This document shows, piece after piece, positions 53,616-61,833 of a DNA stretch of 64,000 bases. A model generated the notes under the pieces. It saw only the letters and a program-made list of their open reading frames with translations. It ran no database searches and had not been told where the DNA came from. Both the position numbers and the translations under genes were made by a program. Source of the DNA: Lentisphaeria bacterium UBA4640 (GTDB lineage: Bacteria > Verrucomicrobiota > Lentisphaeria > Victivallales > UBA1829); NCBI GenBank assembly GCA_002405835.1, contig DHMO01000020.1, positions 6,990-70,989 on the forward strand, read 5' to 3'. The stretch's first letter is position 1; every line of letters begins with the position of its first letter.

Positions 53616-54575
53616 ATGCACGCAATGATTCTCGACGAACAACTCAATTTCAAATGGGCGGAAGTCCCCGATCCGGTCCGCAAACCGGATGAAGTCCTCA
53701 TCAAGGTTCACGCCGCGGCGGTCAACCGCGCCGACCTGATGCAGAAGGACGGCTGCTACAGTTCTCCCGCCGGCTGGCCGCAGTGGTGCGGACTCGAAGT
53801 TTCCGGCGAAGTCCTGGAAGCCCCCGCGGACGCCGCGGTCAAACCGGGCGACAAAGTCTGTGCGCTGCTCGGCGGCGGCGGATATTCCGAACTTGTGACA
53901 GCCCCTGCGGGCATGGTCATTCCGATTCCGGAAGGACTTTCGATGATTGAAGCCGCAACCCTTCCGGAAGTCTGGTCGACGGTTTACCTGAATCTTCAGC
54001 TGGAAGCCGGCGGCATGAAACCGGGCGATGTTTTCTATATGCAGGCGGGCGCCAGCGGCGTTGGACTTGCCGCGATCCAGTACGCCAAACAGCTTGGCGC
54101 GGAAGTCATTACGACGATCGACTCTCCGGAGAAAGCGGAGTTTGTCCGCAAGCTCGGCGCGGATTACGTTCTTGACTACCGCAAAGAGGATGTCCGTCCC
54201 GTGATTGAAGCGCATCCCCCGACGGTTGCCCTTGACTGCATCGGCGGCAAACTGATGGGCGAATGCTTCCGCAACATGGTTTTCGGCGGCCGCTGGATTA
54301 TGATTGCGACGATGGCGGGAGCGGAGACGACGATCAACCTTGAAACGGTCTGGCGCAAACGCATCCGTCTGATCGGCAGCACCCTCCGCAGCCGTACACC
54401 GGAGGAGAAGAGCCGTATTCTGAAAGCCTTGCAGACGGAGCTCTGGCCGTTGTTCTCGTCGCGCAAGCTGATCACGAACATCCACGCGGTGTTTCCGATC
54501 CGTGACGTCGAGAAAGCCCACGGCGTTCTCCGCCGTGCGGAAAACATCGGCAAAGTTGTTCTGACGCTTGAATAA
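53616..54575 (+). CDS. NAD(P)H quinone oxidoreductase-like MDR protein
   Basis: 319 residues of the zeta-crystallin/quinone reductase branch: AAAVNRADLMQKDGCY, PAGWPQWCGLEVSG and the nucleotide loop AGASGVGLAAIQYAK. No zinc-binding residues, as expected for this branch. The ATG at 53616 lies 5 nt after the upstream stop, with GGAG overlapping it. Last gene of the operon; a perfect hairpin follows. Confidence 0.88.
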   Translation: MHAMILDEQLNFKWAEVPDPVRKPDEVLIKVHAAAVNRADLMQKDGCYSSPAGWPQWCGLEVSGEVLEAPADAAVKPGDKVCALLGGGGYSELVTAPAGMVIPIPEGLSMIEAATLPEVWSTVYLNLQLEAGGMKPGDVFYMQAGASGVGLAAIQYAKQLGAEVITTIDSPEKAEFVRKLGADYVLDYRKEDVRPVIEAHPPTVALDCIGGKLMGECFRNMVFGGRWIMIATMAGAETTINLETVWRKRIRLIGSTLRSRTPEEKSRILKALQTELWPLFSSRKLITNIHAVFPIRDVEKAHGVLRRAENIGKVVLTLE

Positions 54576-54581
54576 CCTCAT

Positions 54582-54612
54582 CCGGTCCCGCAGCTGTGAC
54601 TTGCGGGACCGG
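54582..54612 (+). terminator. Terminator of the oxidoreductase operon
   Basis: CCGGTCCCGCA and TGCGGGACCGG form a perfect 11-bp stem around a 9-nt loop, followed by T-rich sequence. Confidence 0.75.
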
Positions 54613-54745
54613 TATTTCCTCCCTCCCGTAAATTTTATTTTCTTTTCAGATTTTTTTGAATACAAACGAGTTTTAAAACGGCATTTTCCAACACAGCCCC
54701 TTGTATTTTTTCATTTCTACAGTATTTTATATTTGTATTTTATAC

Positions 54746-54970
54746 TGACAAAAATCAAGCATGGAATCTGTTCGATAAAACTTTCAGACGTTTATCATCT
54801 GCACGGAATCCCTGAATTGAACGTTGCAATGGATGTCTGTATCCGTTTTATCAATGCTTTCCATTTGTTTGCATTCTGTTCTGTATCCCGTAAGCTGTAA
54901 AGTTTACCAAACTCCAGCTTCAATTTTTTTTGCAAAAGGACTGTAAGAAACAGGCTCTGACAAGGAATAA
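54746..54970 (+). repeat. Leader element, copy A (upstream of the Pmp3/sigma operon)
   Basis: The 455-nt gap 54576-55030 has no gene. From about 54746 it aligns imperfectly with 58859-59100: shared blocks include CGATAAAACTT (54773), TCTGC..GGAA, TGAAC, ATGGATG, TCTGT, TTTGCATTCTGTT and CTGTAAGAAAC (54941-54951). AATGGAT/ATCCGTT can pair around GTCTGT; copy B folds a hairpin at the same place with different bases. This suggests an RNA leader or regulatory DNA module. Confidence 0.6.
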
Positions 54971-55030
54971 GGTCTTCAGGAATCTCCAAGAGCAGATATA
55001 GGAAAAACTAAATAAAGGACTCAACCTCTT

Positions 55031-55207
55031 ATGGACTTCATCATCCGCATTGTACTGTGCTTCATCTTCCCGCCGCTTGCCGTGTTCGACAAGGGGTGCG
55101 GGATCATTCTGCTGACCCTCTTCCTCACTTGCATCGGATGGCTGCCGGGAACAGTCGTCGCTCTCCTCATCTGTCTTGCAGATAAAAAGAAGAAGATCGG
55201 AGAGTGA
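55031..55207 (+). CDS. Pmp3/YqaE-family small membrane protein
   Basis: 58 residues: MDFIIRIVLCFIFPPLAVFD, then KGCG, a second hydrophobic helix with CIGWLPGTVVAL, and a basic tail. FPPLAVFDKG and GWLPG are hallmarks of the UPF0057/Pmp3 family of two-helix plasma-membrane proteins linked to stress and membrane potential. AAAGGA lies about 12 nt upstream. A paralogue starts one base after the stop. Confidence 0.85.
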   Translation: MDFIIRIVLCFIFPPLAVFDKGCGIILLTLFLTCIGWLPGTVVALLICLADKKKKIGE

Positions 55208-55208
55208 T

Positions 55209-55430
55209 ATGGATGACTCCAATGTCAAAATAACAGGAAAAGATCTGGTCATACTCATCGTCCGGTATCTGCTCTGTCTCCTGTTTCCTCCGCTCGCAGT
55301 AATCGACAAGGGATGCGGATCCGTCTGTCTCGTCTTCCTCTTCACTCTTTTCGGGTGGCTGCCGGGAACAATCCTCGCATTCCTTATCTGCATTCGGGAT
55401 AAAAATTATTTCTTGCAGCGGGAACCTTGA
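55209..55430 (+). CDS. Pmp3/YqaE-family small membrane protein (second copy)
   Basis: 73 residues with a longer, acidic N-terminus (MDDSNVKITGKD) and the same two-helix core: LLFPPLAVIDKGCG and GWLPGTILAFLIC. Clearly paralogous to the preceding gene but diverged, so an old tandem duplication. Its ATG lies one base after the first copy's stop, indicating co-translation. The sigma-factor gene begins 80 nt later. Confidence 0.85.
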   Translation: MDDSNVKITGKDLVILIVRYLLCLLFPPLAVIDKGCGSVCLVFLFTLFGWLPGTILAFLICIRDKNYFLQREP

Positions 55431-55510
55431 TTTTTCTCTGTTTCCGTTGTAAGATTTCCAGAAAGAACGGAAGTCCGTATACGACAAACATAACAACAGG
55501 GAAGAGAATC

Positions 55511-56122
55511 ATGGCTTTTACAACTCGAAAATCCCTGCTCGCTAAAGTGCGCGCAGGCGATGAAGTCTCATGGAGCGATTTCTATACCGCATATAAACCC
55601 CTCATCTATCTCTGCGGAAACGACCACGGACTCTCCGACGCAGAAAAAGAGGAACTCGTTCAACAGGTCATGACCGAAATCTTCCGGAAAGACATCATCG
55701 GAAAGTTCGATCCGGAAAACATTCCGAAAGATATCACATTCAAATACGATCCATCCAAAGGACGCTTCCGGCACTATCTCCGCAAAATCATCCGCAACCA
55801 CGCAATCCGCATTTACCGCAAACGCAACGAGCATGTCCAGCTCGAAGATATCGAAAACAATCCCGAAATTTCCGAAGACGACAGCTGGGACAAAGTCTGG
55901 GATGAAGAATGGCGGCATCATGTCCTCAACATGGCGCTCGCAGAACTCAAAGGACGCGTCCAGCCCGAAACATACGTCGCCTTTGAAATGTACGCGATTC
56001 AAGGACGCCCCGTGCAGGACGTCGCGAAATTCCTGAATCTCTCCGTATCATCGGTCTACACGGCGAAAAGCCGCTGCATATCAGCACTCAAAGAAATCAT
56101 TGAAAATCTGGAGGAACGGTAA
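55511..56122 (+). CDS. ECF-type RNA polymerase sigma factor
   Basis: 203 residues. Region 2 is seen in SWSDFYTAYKPLIYLCGNDH... EELVQQVMTEIF and RFRHYLRKIIRNHAIRIYRK; region 4 in PVQDVAKFLNLSVSSVYTAKSR. The build is that of the planctomycete/lentisphaere ECF groups. ATG after AGGGAAGAG. Its stop directly abuts the next gene's ATG. A zinc anti-sigma-like gene lies two genes downstream, the usual partner. Confidence 0.9.
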   Translation: MAFTTRKSLLAKVRAGDEVSWSDFYTAYKPLIYLCGNDHGLSDAEKEELVQQVMTEIFRKDIIGKFDPENIPKDITFKYDPSKGRFRHYLRKIIRNHAIRIYRKRNEHVQLEDIENNPEISEDDSWDKVWDEEWRHHVLNMALAELKGRVQPETYVAFEMYAIQGRPVQDVAKFLNLSVSSVYTAKSRCISALKEIIENLEER

Positions 56123-58510
56123 ATGTTCAGTTTTAATTCTTTCTTTTCAAAAGAAAAACAGGAGCCTCAGACGGAAACAAATGATGAACGCACCATCAGC
56201 GAAATGATGACGCCTGAACAATGGTCAAATTCATATAAAGAAGCTCAGCAGAAAAAAAATCTTACAGAAATGCACAATCTTCTGACCGGAATCTTTGAAG
56301 ATACGGTCGAAATTGTCAACCGCGGATGGTATATCTCTCCGGCGGGAAAACGCGTCATACTCCCCTCCCCGCTTCAGATGGAACGCGATACCGTATTCTA
56401 TTCGCATGAACTGCCTCCCGCTCCCAAACGGCGCGAGGAAGTAAAAACGGAGGTTCATGTCGTCAAGTCGGACTGCATTGATGCGGCAAAACTGCTTCTG
56501 GACAACGGACTGAATCCGGTTGTGCTCAATATGGCAAACCGCAGGACGCCTGGCGGAGGAGTTCAATACGGCGCCAGGGCGCAGGAGGAAACACTCGTCC
56601 GCAGAAGCTCGCTCTTCCGTTCGCTCTTTCAGTTTGCCTCTTTCCCACACGATTTCGGTGTGCCGCGCAGACCGGAATCGTATCCGATGGATCGCAATTT
56701 CGGAGGAATTTACACTCCGAATGCAACAGTCTTCCGTGAAGGTCTTGCGCTTGGATACCGTCTGATGGAGACGCCATTCCTGCTTTCGTTTGTGGCGGTT
56801 GCGGCTATCAATCATCCGCGCCTTGATGAAAACGGCTGGATGACGCAGGAAAGCATCGACGGCACGCTCAACAAAATCCGTACCATGTTCCGCATTGCGC
56901 GGAAGCACAATCACGATTCCATCGTTCTGGGCGCGTGGGGATGCGGCGCATTCAAAAATCCGCCGGAACAGATTGCAAAGCTCTTCCATCAGGTTCTGGA
57001 GGAAGAGGAATTCCGCAATCAGTTCACCTGCGTTGTTTTTGCGATTCTCGAAAATCATCACACGGGAGAAGCACACAACCCGCGCGGCAATTTCCTGCCG
57101 TTCTCGGAAGAATTTACGCTCGATTATTCCGCCATGTCACCTGAAGAGCTCGAAAATGCAATCAGCGACGGCGATACGGAGGCCGCGTTTACGCTCGGCA
57201 GACAGGAGCTGAAAAATGCCGTCGCGAAACAGGACAAGCTCAATGCCATTGCCCTGATCGAAGCTGCGGCAACGAACGGCAACGCTCATGCACAGACCTT
57301 TATGGGAACTCTCTATATGAAGGGAGAACATCTTGAACAAGATGCCGCGCAGGCGGTGCGCTGGTTCCAGAAAGCCGCAGAAAACCATGACGAGTGGGGC
57401 GCGCTCTTCCTCGCCGATGCGTATTTCAACGGAAACGGCGTGGAACAGGATGACGGACAGGCGTTTCAGCTCTATCAGTTCGCGGCGAAAAACGGGATTC
57501 CTCCGGCGCAATACAAACTCGGACTCTGCTTTCTGCATGGACTCGGAACCGCACAGAACCCCAAGCAGGCCTTCGACTGGTTCTCCCGCGCCGCAAAGAA
57601 CGGCGATACAGACGCCATGACCGACCTCGGCGAATGTTACGGACGCGGCATCGGAACCCAGCGTAACGACACGCTCATGCTGAAGTGGCTCAACAAAGCA
57701 GCGGAAAACGGAAGCGCCAAAGCGGAATGCATGCTCGGAGATTATGACTGTTACGGTCCCGGACAAAATCCCGAACGGGCCGTTCAGCACTATCAAAAAG
57801 CGGCGGAAGCCGGCAACGCCTCCGCGATGTTCAACCTCTCGGTTGCCTACAACCGCGGCGACGGGGTCAAACAGAGCCCGCAGGAGAGTCTCCGTTATCT
57901 CAAAATGGCGGCGGAAAAAGGTGATCCATCCGCCGAAACCGGACTCGCCCAGTATTTCCTCAAAGGGAACTACCCGGGAGTCCCGCAAGATATTCAGCAG
58001 GCCATCAGACTTTTTATCCGTGCAGCGGAAAAGGGTCATCCGGTCGCGGCGGGTGAGCTTGGCACCATCTATGAATTTGGAAACGGCGTAGAAAAAGATG
58101 AGTCAAAAGCTGCGGAATTTTATCAGAAATCCATGGACGGAGGCTGTGCCAGTTCAATCACCAATCTTGCGCGCCTCTATGCCCAGGGGCGCGGAGTGGA
58201 ACAGAACCGGGATAAAGCGTTCCGCCTGTTCAATGAAGGCGCCGCAAAAGGCGATCCAATCGCAATCTATTACCTCGGCCAATGCTACGAATTCGGAGAC
58301 GGAGTCCAGCAGGATTACCAGAAAGCGTTCTATTGCTTTGAGGACTCTGCAAAATGCGGCTTTACCCCGGCCCTGCACGAGCTCGGCTTGCTCCTGCTCT
58401 CGGACAAACTCGGCAGACCCAACGAAGAAAAAGCGCTGAAATACCTTCGACAGGCGGCGAAACAGCAGTTTGAACCGTCGATTGAGCTGCTGAAGGAACT
58501 GGGGCATTGA
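56123..58510 (+). CDS. Microbial PARG-type macrodomain fused to Sel1 repeats
   Basis: 795 residues. Residues ~35-320 match the TIGR02452/bacterial PARG family: MANRRTPGG leads into GGG144-146, a seven-residue spacer and QEE154-156, the poly(ADP-ribose) glycohydrolase signature with the catalytic Glu; LGAWGCGAFKNPP is the second ADP-ribose loop. Residues ~350-785 are about twelve Sel1-like TPR repeats (A-x-x-LG-x-x-Y-x-x-G pattern). No signal peptide, so cytosolic. It starts directly at the sigma stop, implying that ADP-ribose turnover is tied to that regulon. Fusion of these two modules is unusual. Confidence 0.87.
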   Translation: MFSFNSFFSKEKQEPQTETNDERTISEMMTPEQWSNSYKEAQQKKNLTEMHNLLTGIFEDTVEIVNRGWYISPAGKRVILPSPLQMERDTVFYSHELPPAPKRREEVKTEVHVVKSDCIDAAKLLLDNGLNPVVLNMANRRTPGGGVQYGARAQEETLVRRSSLFRSLFQFASFPHDFGVPRRPESYPMDRNFGGIYTPNATVFREGLALGYRLMETPFLLSFVAVAAINHPRLDENGWMTQESIDGTLNKIRTMFRIARKHNHDSIVLGAWGCGAFKNPPEQIAKLFHQVLEEEEFRNQFTCVVFAILENHHTGEAHNPRGNFLPFSEEFTLDYSAMSPEELENAISDGDTEAAFTLGRQELKNAVAKQDKLNAIALIEAAATNGNAHAQTFMGTLYMKGEHLEQDAAQAVRWFQKAAENHDEWGALFLADAYFNGNGVEQDDGQAFQLYQFAAKNGIPPAQYKLGLCFLHGLGTAQNPKQAFDWFSRAAKNGDTDAMTDLGECYGRGIGTQRNDTLMLKWLNKAAENGSAKAECMLGDYDCYGPGQNPERAVQHYQKAAEAGNASAMFNLSVAYNRGDGVKQSPQESLRYLKMAAEKGDPSAETGLAQYFLKGNYPGVPQDIQQAIRLFIRAAEKGHPVAAGELGTIYEFGNGVEKDESKAAEFYQKSMDGGCASSITNLARLYAQGRGVEQNRDKAFRLFNEGAAKGDPIAIYYLGQCYEFGDGVQQDYQKAFYCFEDSAKCGFTPALHELGLLLLSDKLGRPNEEKALKYLRQAAKQQFEPSIELLKELGH

Positions 58511-58540
58511 AATCGGATTTAGCGGAAAGGAGTATAAAAC

Positions 58541-58753
58541 ATGAAACACTACACAAAAGAGGATTTGGAGCTTTACCGTCATCATCAGCTTTCGATTCTC
58601 GGGCGGATTGCATGTGCTGCGCACCTGAAGGAGTGTCCGGCGTGCACGAAACTGCTCGGGGAACTGGAGCACGAAGATGAATTTGTGCATCAGCTCCGCA
58701 AGAGTGTCCGGATTTACGAAGAGGCTTCGCGTTCCGGAAGCTCGAAATGCTGA
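58541..58753 (+). CDS. Zinc-finger anti-sigma-like protein (ZAS/zf-HC2 type)
   Basis: 70 residues with AAHLKECPACTKLLGELE, the H-x3-C-x2-C zinc anti-sigma motif, followed by a charged helix. There is no transmembrane segment, so it would be a short soluble anti-sigma factor for the ECF protein at 55511. Ribosome site AAAGGAG; 30 nt after the PARG-Sel1 gene. Confidence 0.75.
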   Translation: MKHYTKEDLELYRHHQLSILGRIACAAHLKECPACTKLLGELEHEDEFVHQLRKSVRIYEEASRSGSSKC

Positions 58754-58824
58754 ACTGACGCTGTCAAAAGTGAGCATTTTTCACAGAACTTGCTTGCTAT
58801 TTTCAAAATCTGCTGTATTTTAAA

Positions 58825-58853
58825 CATGGATTGCAATTATTTTGCAATCCATG
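58825..58853 (+). terminator. Hairpin after the sigma operon
   Basis: CATGGATTGCAA and TTGCAATCCATG form a perfect 12-bp stem around a five-base loop, followed by CTGTTTTG. Probably terminates the sigma/PARG operon; it is also immediately upstream of leader copy B. Confidence 0.6.
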
Positions 58854-58858
58854 CTGTT

Positions 58859-59100
58859 TTGAAAAAATCATCGGATCCAGCTCGATAAAACTTGCAACCT
58901 TTTACCGTCTGCTCTGGAACCGCAAACTGAACACTGCTATGGATGGTTCTGTCCATTTCATAGGTGAAGTGTATCTATTTGCGTTCTGTTTTCGTTGAGC
59001 AGCGGGTTTGCAAGTACCTATCGTACAGCGGAAGCAGAACGTTTTTTATTTTCCGCTGTAAGAAAACCGGGTTCCCCTGAAGTAAGTAACCAGAGAGGCG
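58859..59100 (+). repeat. Leader element, copy B (upstream of the Sel1/M48 operon)
   Basis: The 470-nt gap 58754-59223 has no gene. From about 58859 it aligns with copy A: CGATAAAACTT (58883), TCTGC..GGAA, CTGAAC, ATGGATG, TCTGT, TTTGCGTTCTGTT, TTGCAAGT (59008-59015) and CTGTAAGAAAAC (59056-59067). CTATG...CATAG with inner ATGG/CCAT can fold a hairpin at the position of copy A's hairpin. GTTCC and AGTAA follow the last block, as in the left-edge copy. Confidence 0.6.
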
Positions 59101-59223
59101 AATTCCGAAACGGAGCGTGTCACGAAAAACTTGCCCTGTATAAAATGCTGTTCACGGGACGTTTCGGAATTCTGTCTCTCTTTCAAAAAAAATAATCTTT
59201 ACATAAACAAAAAGGATTTTTCC

Positions 59224-60990
59224 ATGAAAAGAACTTTTTTCTGCAAGTTTTTTAGCATTTTACTCCTTTGTATATTTTTGCCAGCAGCCACATATTCAAC
59301 AAACAAAGGACTCGCAAACATTGCAAAGAAAAGTAACATTCGCATAATCCGACCTGCAACAGGAAAGCAAATATACGAATATATACAAAAAAATCATCAC
59401 AACATATTAGACAACATTTTTAAAGATCCATTCTACATCATTTCACTTATCATATTCGCTGCCATTGTTATATCGCCCATTTGTTTAGCAAGTTATTTAG
59501 CAAACAGAAAACCATCACAAAACAAAAAACAACGACAAAAATCATACGATAGCTTCTTAATTTTTTTAGACGACAGAAAATTCTCAACAAAACCAAATAT
59601 TATTGAGGGAAATAAATGGCTTAAGGAAGGAATTTTGTTTTTCAATGGAAGCGATGGAAGAAAAATCGACTACAGCAAAGCAGAAAACTGCTTTAAAAAA
59701 GCTAGTATATACGGAATAAAAGAAGCTAAGGTATGGCTAGAAAACTTAAAAGTCCAAGACGTTAATGGGAATACCCAGCCTCAGTCACTTCAGACCACTC
59801 AGAACAGACAGCCGAATTACAACAAAAGTGAAATAGGTAAAAGTTTTTTCAACGAAACCAACAAACATAAAGAAAGTTCAAAAATGAAAACATTCACACA
59901 CACCCAAACATCGCAAAGGCTCTCCATCGCCCAGGAAATCTACAACCTTCCGGAACCGGAATTCAAGAAACTTTACAAACAATCAAACTACTTAAATGGA
60001 TGGGGAAAATTTTGTTTCTTCGGAACCTTCATTATCACTATTGGATATGCACTATGCACCATTCCAGCATTTAGTTTTGGAGGAGTTCTACCAGCATTAG
60101 GAGTTATCCTAGCCGGAGCACTGCAGGCTCTTTACATTTACTCTCTAAGTCATCTATTCCGATACCAACGAAATAGTTCCGCCAGATCAATTATAAGTTT
60201 TTATTCAATTTTTCATATGGTCATAAGTGGACTAGTTGCCATCTGTTCTCTTTTTGCAGCATTTGGAGACATTAAGCTATTACTCACAGCAGTAGTACCT
60301 GTTATTCTTTTTATAATTTTTTGCATAATATTCGCTGCTTCTAGAAATCCTTTGTTGTTTGGAGAAAGCGCTCTCAGCCACGCGCAGATTGAATGTATAA
60401 AATATTGGCGCGAAAAAAGATTTTTCGATGCAGAATGCCTCCCGAAAACACGAGAGCCCAAAGGAAGCGATGCATTTTTCCGCATTTACTCAATCATCGG
60501 CATAATTCTGCTTTTTTTAGCCATTCCCGTGGGCTTCGTCAAAGGCGTTATGGAAAACAGCGCCTCCAATCCGCAGGAATATGTCCAGAAGGCGGATCAG
60601 GCAATGGAAAAGAAAAATTTCGGCGATGCGTTCAAGCTTTATGAGAAAGCAGCCAAGCAGAATCTCCCTGAAGGAATTTTCAACCTCGGAATCTGCTATG
60701 CGGAAGGAATCGGATGCGATGAAGATTTCGAGAAAGCATATGAATGCTTCAGTCATCCGGATGTCAAAGATGCCCCGCTTGCCAAATTCTACATTGGTAT
60801 CATGCACTACTCCGGTCAAGGAGCACCCCAGGATTTCCAGAAAGCCGCAGAACTCCTCAAGAGCGCGGCGGACAGCGGAGTTGAAGCCGCGCAGAATTTC
60901 CTCGGCTATCAGAACGGCAAAATGCCCGATTACGACGTTCCGCTGGCAAAACTCCTGGAAGAAAATTTCAGGCAGAACGAAAAGAACTAA
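59224..60990 (+). CDS. Multi-pass membrane protein with Sel1-like repeats
   Basis: 588 residues of unknown function. A hydrophobic N-terminus (residues ~5-23) may be a signal peptide, a TM helix lies at ~75-95, a first Sel1-like unit at ~135-175, several TM helices at ~255-380, another at ~425-445, then C-terminal Sel1/TPR repeats (~455-575). The first two thirds of the gene are very A+T-rich (16 of 60 G+C in 59401-59460), while the C-terminal part is ordinary (31 of 60 in 60541-60600), so the gene looks mosaic. ATG at 59224. Next gene starts 9 nt after the stop. Confidence 0.65.
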   Translation: MKRTFFCKFFSILLLCIFLPAATYSTNKGLANIAKKSNIRIIRPATGKQIYEYIQKNHHNILDNIFKDPFYIISLIIFAAIVISPICLASYLANRKPSQNKKQRQKSYDSFLIFLDDRKFSTKPNIIEGNKWLKEGILFFNGSDGRKIDYSKAENCFKKASIYGIKEAKVWLENLKVQDVNGNTQPQSLQTTQNRQPNYNKSEIGKSFFNETNKHKESSKMKTFTHTQTSQRLSIAQEIYNLPEPEFKKLYKQSNYLNGWGKFCFFGTFIITIGYALCTIPAFSFGGVLPALGVILAGALQALYIYSLSHLFRYQRNSSARSIISFYSIFHMVISGLVAICSLFAAFGDIKLLLTAVVPVILFIIFCIIFAASRNPLLFGESALSHAQIECIKYWREKRFFDAECLPKTREPKGSDAFFRIYSIIGIILLFLAIPVGFVKGVMENSASNPQEYVQKADQAMEKKNFGDAFKLYEKAAKQNLPEGIFNLGICYAEGIGCDEDFEKAYECFSHPDVKDAPLAKFYIGIMHYSGQGAPQDFQKAAELLKSAADSGVEAAQNFLGYQNGKMPDYDVPLAKLLEENFRQNEKN

Positions 60991-60999
60991 GGATAATAC

Positions 61000-61830
61000 A
61001 TGAACCATCTTATCAAAGCCGCCGCACTCGCGGTCCTCTTCGGGACCGCGGCAGTCGGCGGGGCGGTGGAAACTATCACGCAGAAACCGGATCTGAACAA
61101 AATCGAACAGAAAATCAAAAGCGATCTGCAGCAGTCCATTCAGAAAAACGGTCCGGAACATGAGAAAACAAACGACATCCGCTTCTCGCTCGCAATCTTT
61201 TACGCTCAGGCCGAACGGTTCGGCGAAGCGGAAAAATATTTCCGCGAAACCTTCAATATCATGAAGTCGCTCAGCGCAAAGACAGCGCAGAAAAACGCTC
61301 CCGAACAGGCTCTCACCGCCGGCGGGGCTCTGCTTCAGGTATATCAGCTCACCGGACAGCTCGACAAAGCCGCCGCGCTCGCGGAAGAACTCCTGGAGTG
61401 CAGCAAAAAGACCGCCGATCCGTTCTCGCAGGACAACTTGAAAATTTACGCTGAATATGTTGCGCTGTTCAAAGACTCCGGCAGAAAAATGTCTGAAAAC
61501 GCCATGAATCTGCTGAATTCGGTCAAAACCGCCGCGGAAAACGGTTCGGCTCCGGCGCAGTTCTATGTTGCGCTCTGGTACTCCGCAGGCGGAATCTACG
61601 CCTCCGCCCCTGATGAAGCCAAAAGCATTGAGTATCTCAAAAAATCCGCAGAAGCCGGCTACCCGGTCGCACAATGGTTCGTCGGCTCCGCTCTTGTGAA
61701 CGGTCAGGCCGGATTCACTCGCGATGAAAAAGCCGGACTCGAGCTCATCAAAAAAGCAGCCAAGCAAGGCGAAAAAGACGCCCTGGGGTGGTTGCAGGAA
61801 AACATATTCCAAACGGAAAACAAGGATTGA
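61000..61830 (+). CDS. Secreted TPR/Sel1-repeat protein
   Basis: 276 residues. Signal peptide MNHLIKAAALAVLFGTAAVG, then TPR helices (LAIFYAQAERFGEAEKYF, LLQVYQLTGQLDKAAALAEE) and two Sel1-like repeats near the C-terminus (AEAGYPVAQWFVGSALVNG). Probably a periplasmic scaffold. Tightly placed between the Sel1 membrane protein and the M48 protease, which suggests that they work together at the envelope. Confidence 0.75.
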   Translation: MNHLIKAAALAVLFGTAAVGGAVETITQKPDLNKIEQKIKSDLQQSIQKNGPEHEKTNDIRFSLAIFYAQAERFGEAEKYFRETFNIMKSLSAKTAQKNAPEQALTAGGALLQVYQLTGQLDKAAALAEELLECSKKTADPFSQDNLKIYAEYVALFKDSGRKMSENAMNLLNSVKTAAENGSAPAQFYVALWYSAGGIYASAPDEAKSIEYLKKSAEAGYPVAQWFVGSALVNGQAGFTRDEKAGLELIKKAAKQGEKDALGWLQENIFQTENKD

Positions 61831-61833
61831 AAC

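Noticed and set aside
54568..54900. A 110-codon plus-strand frame after the quinone reductase gene
   Set aside because: It begins inside the preceding gene, runs through the terminator hairpin, has low-complexity hydrophobic content and covers leader copy A.
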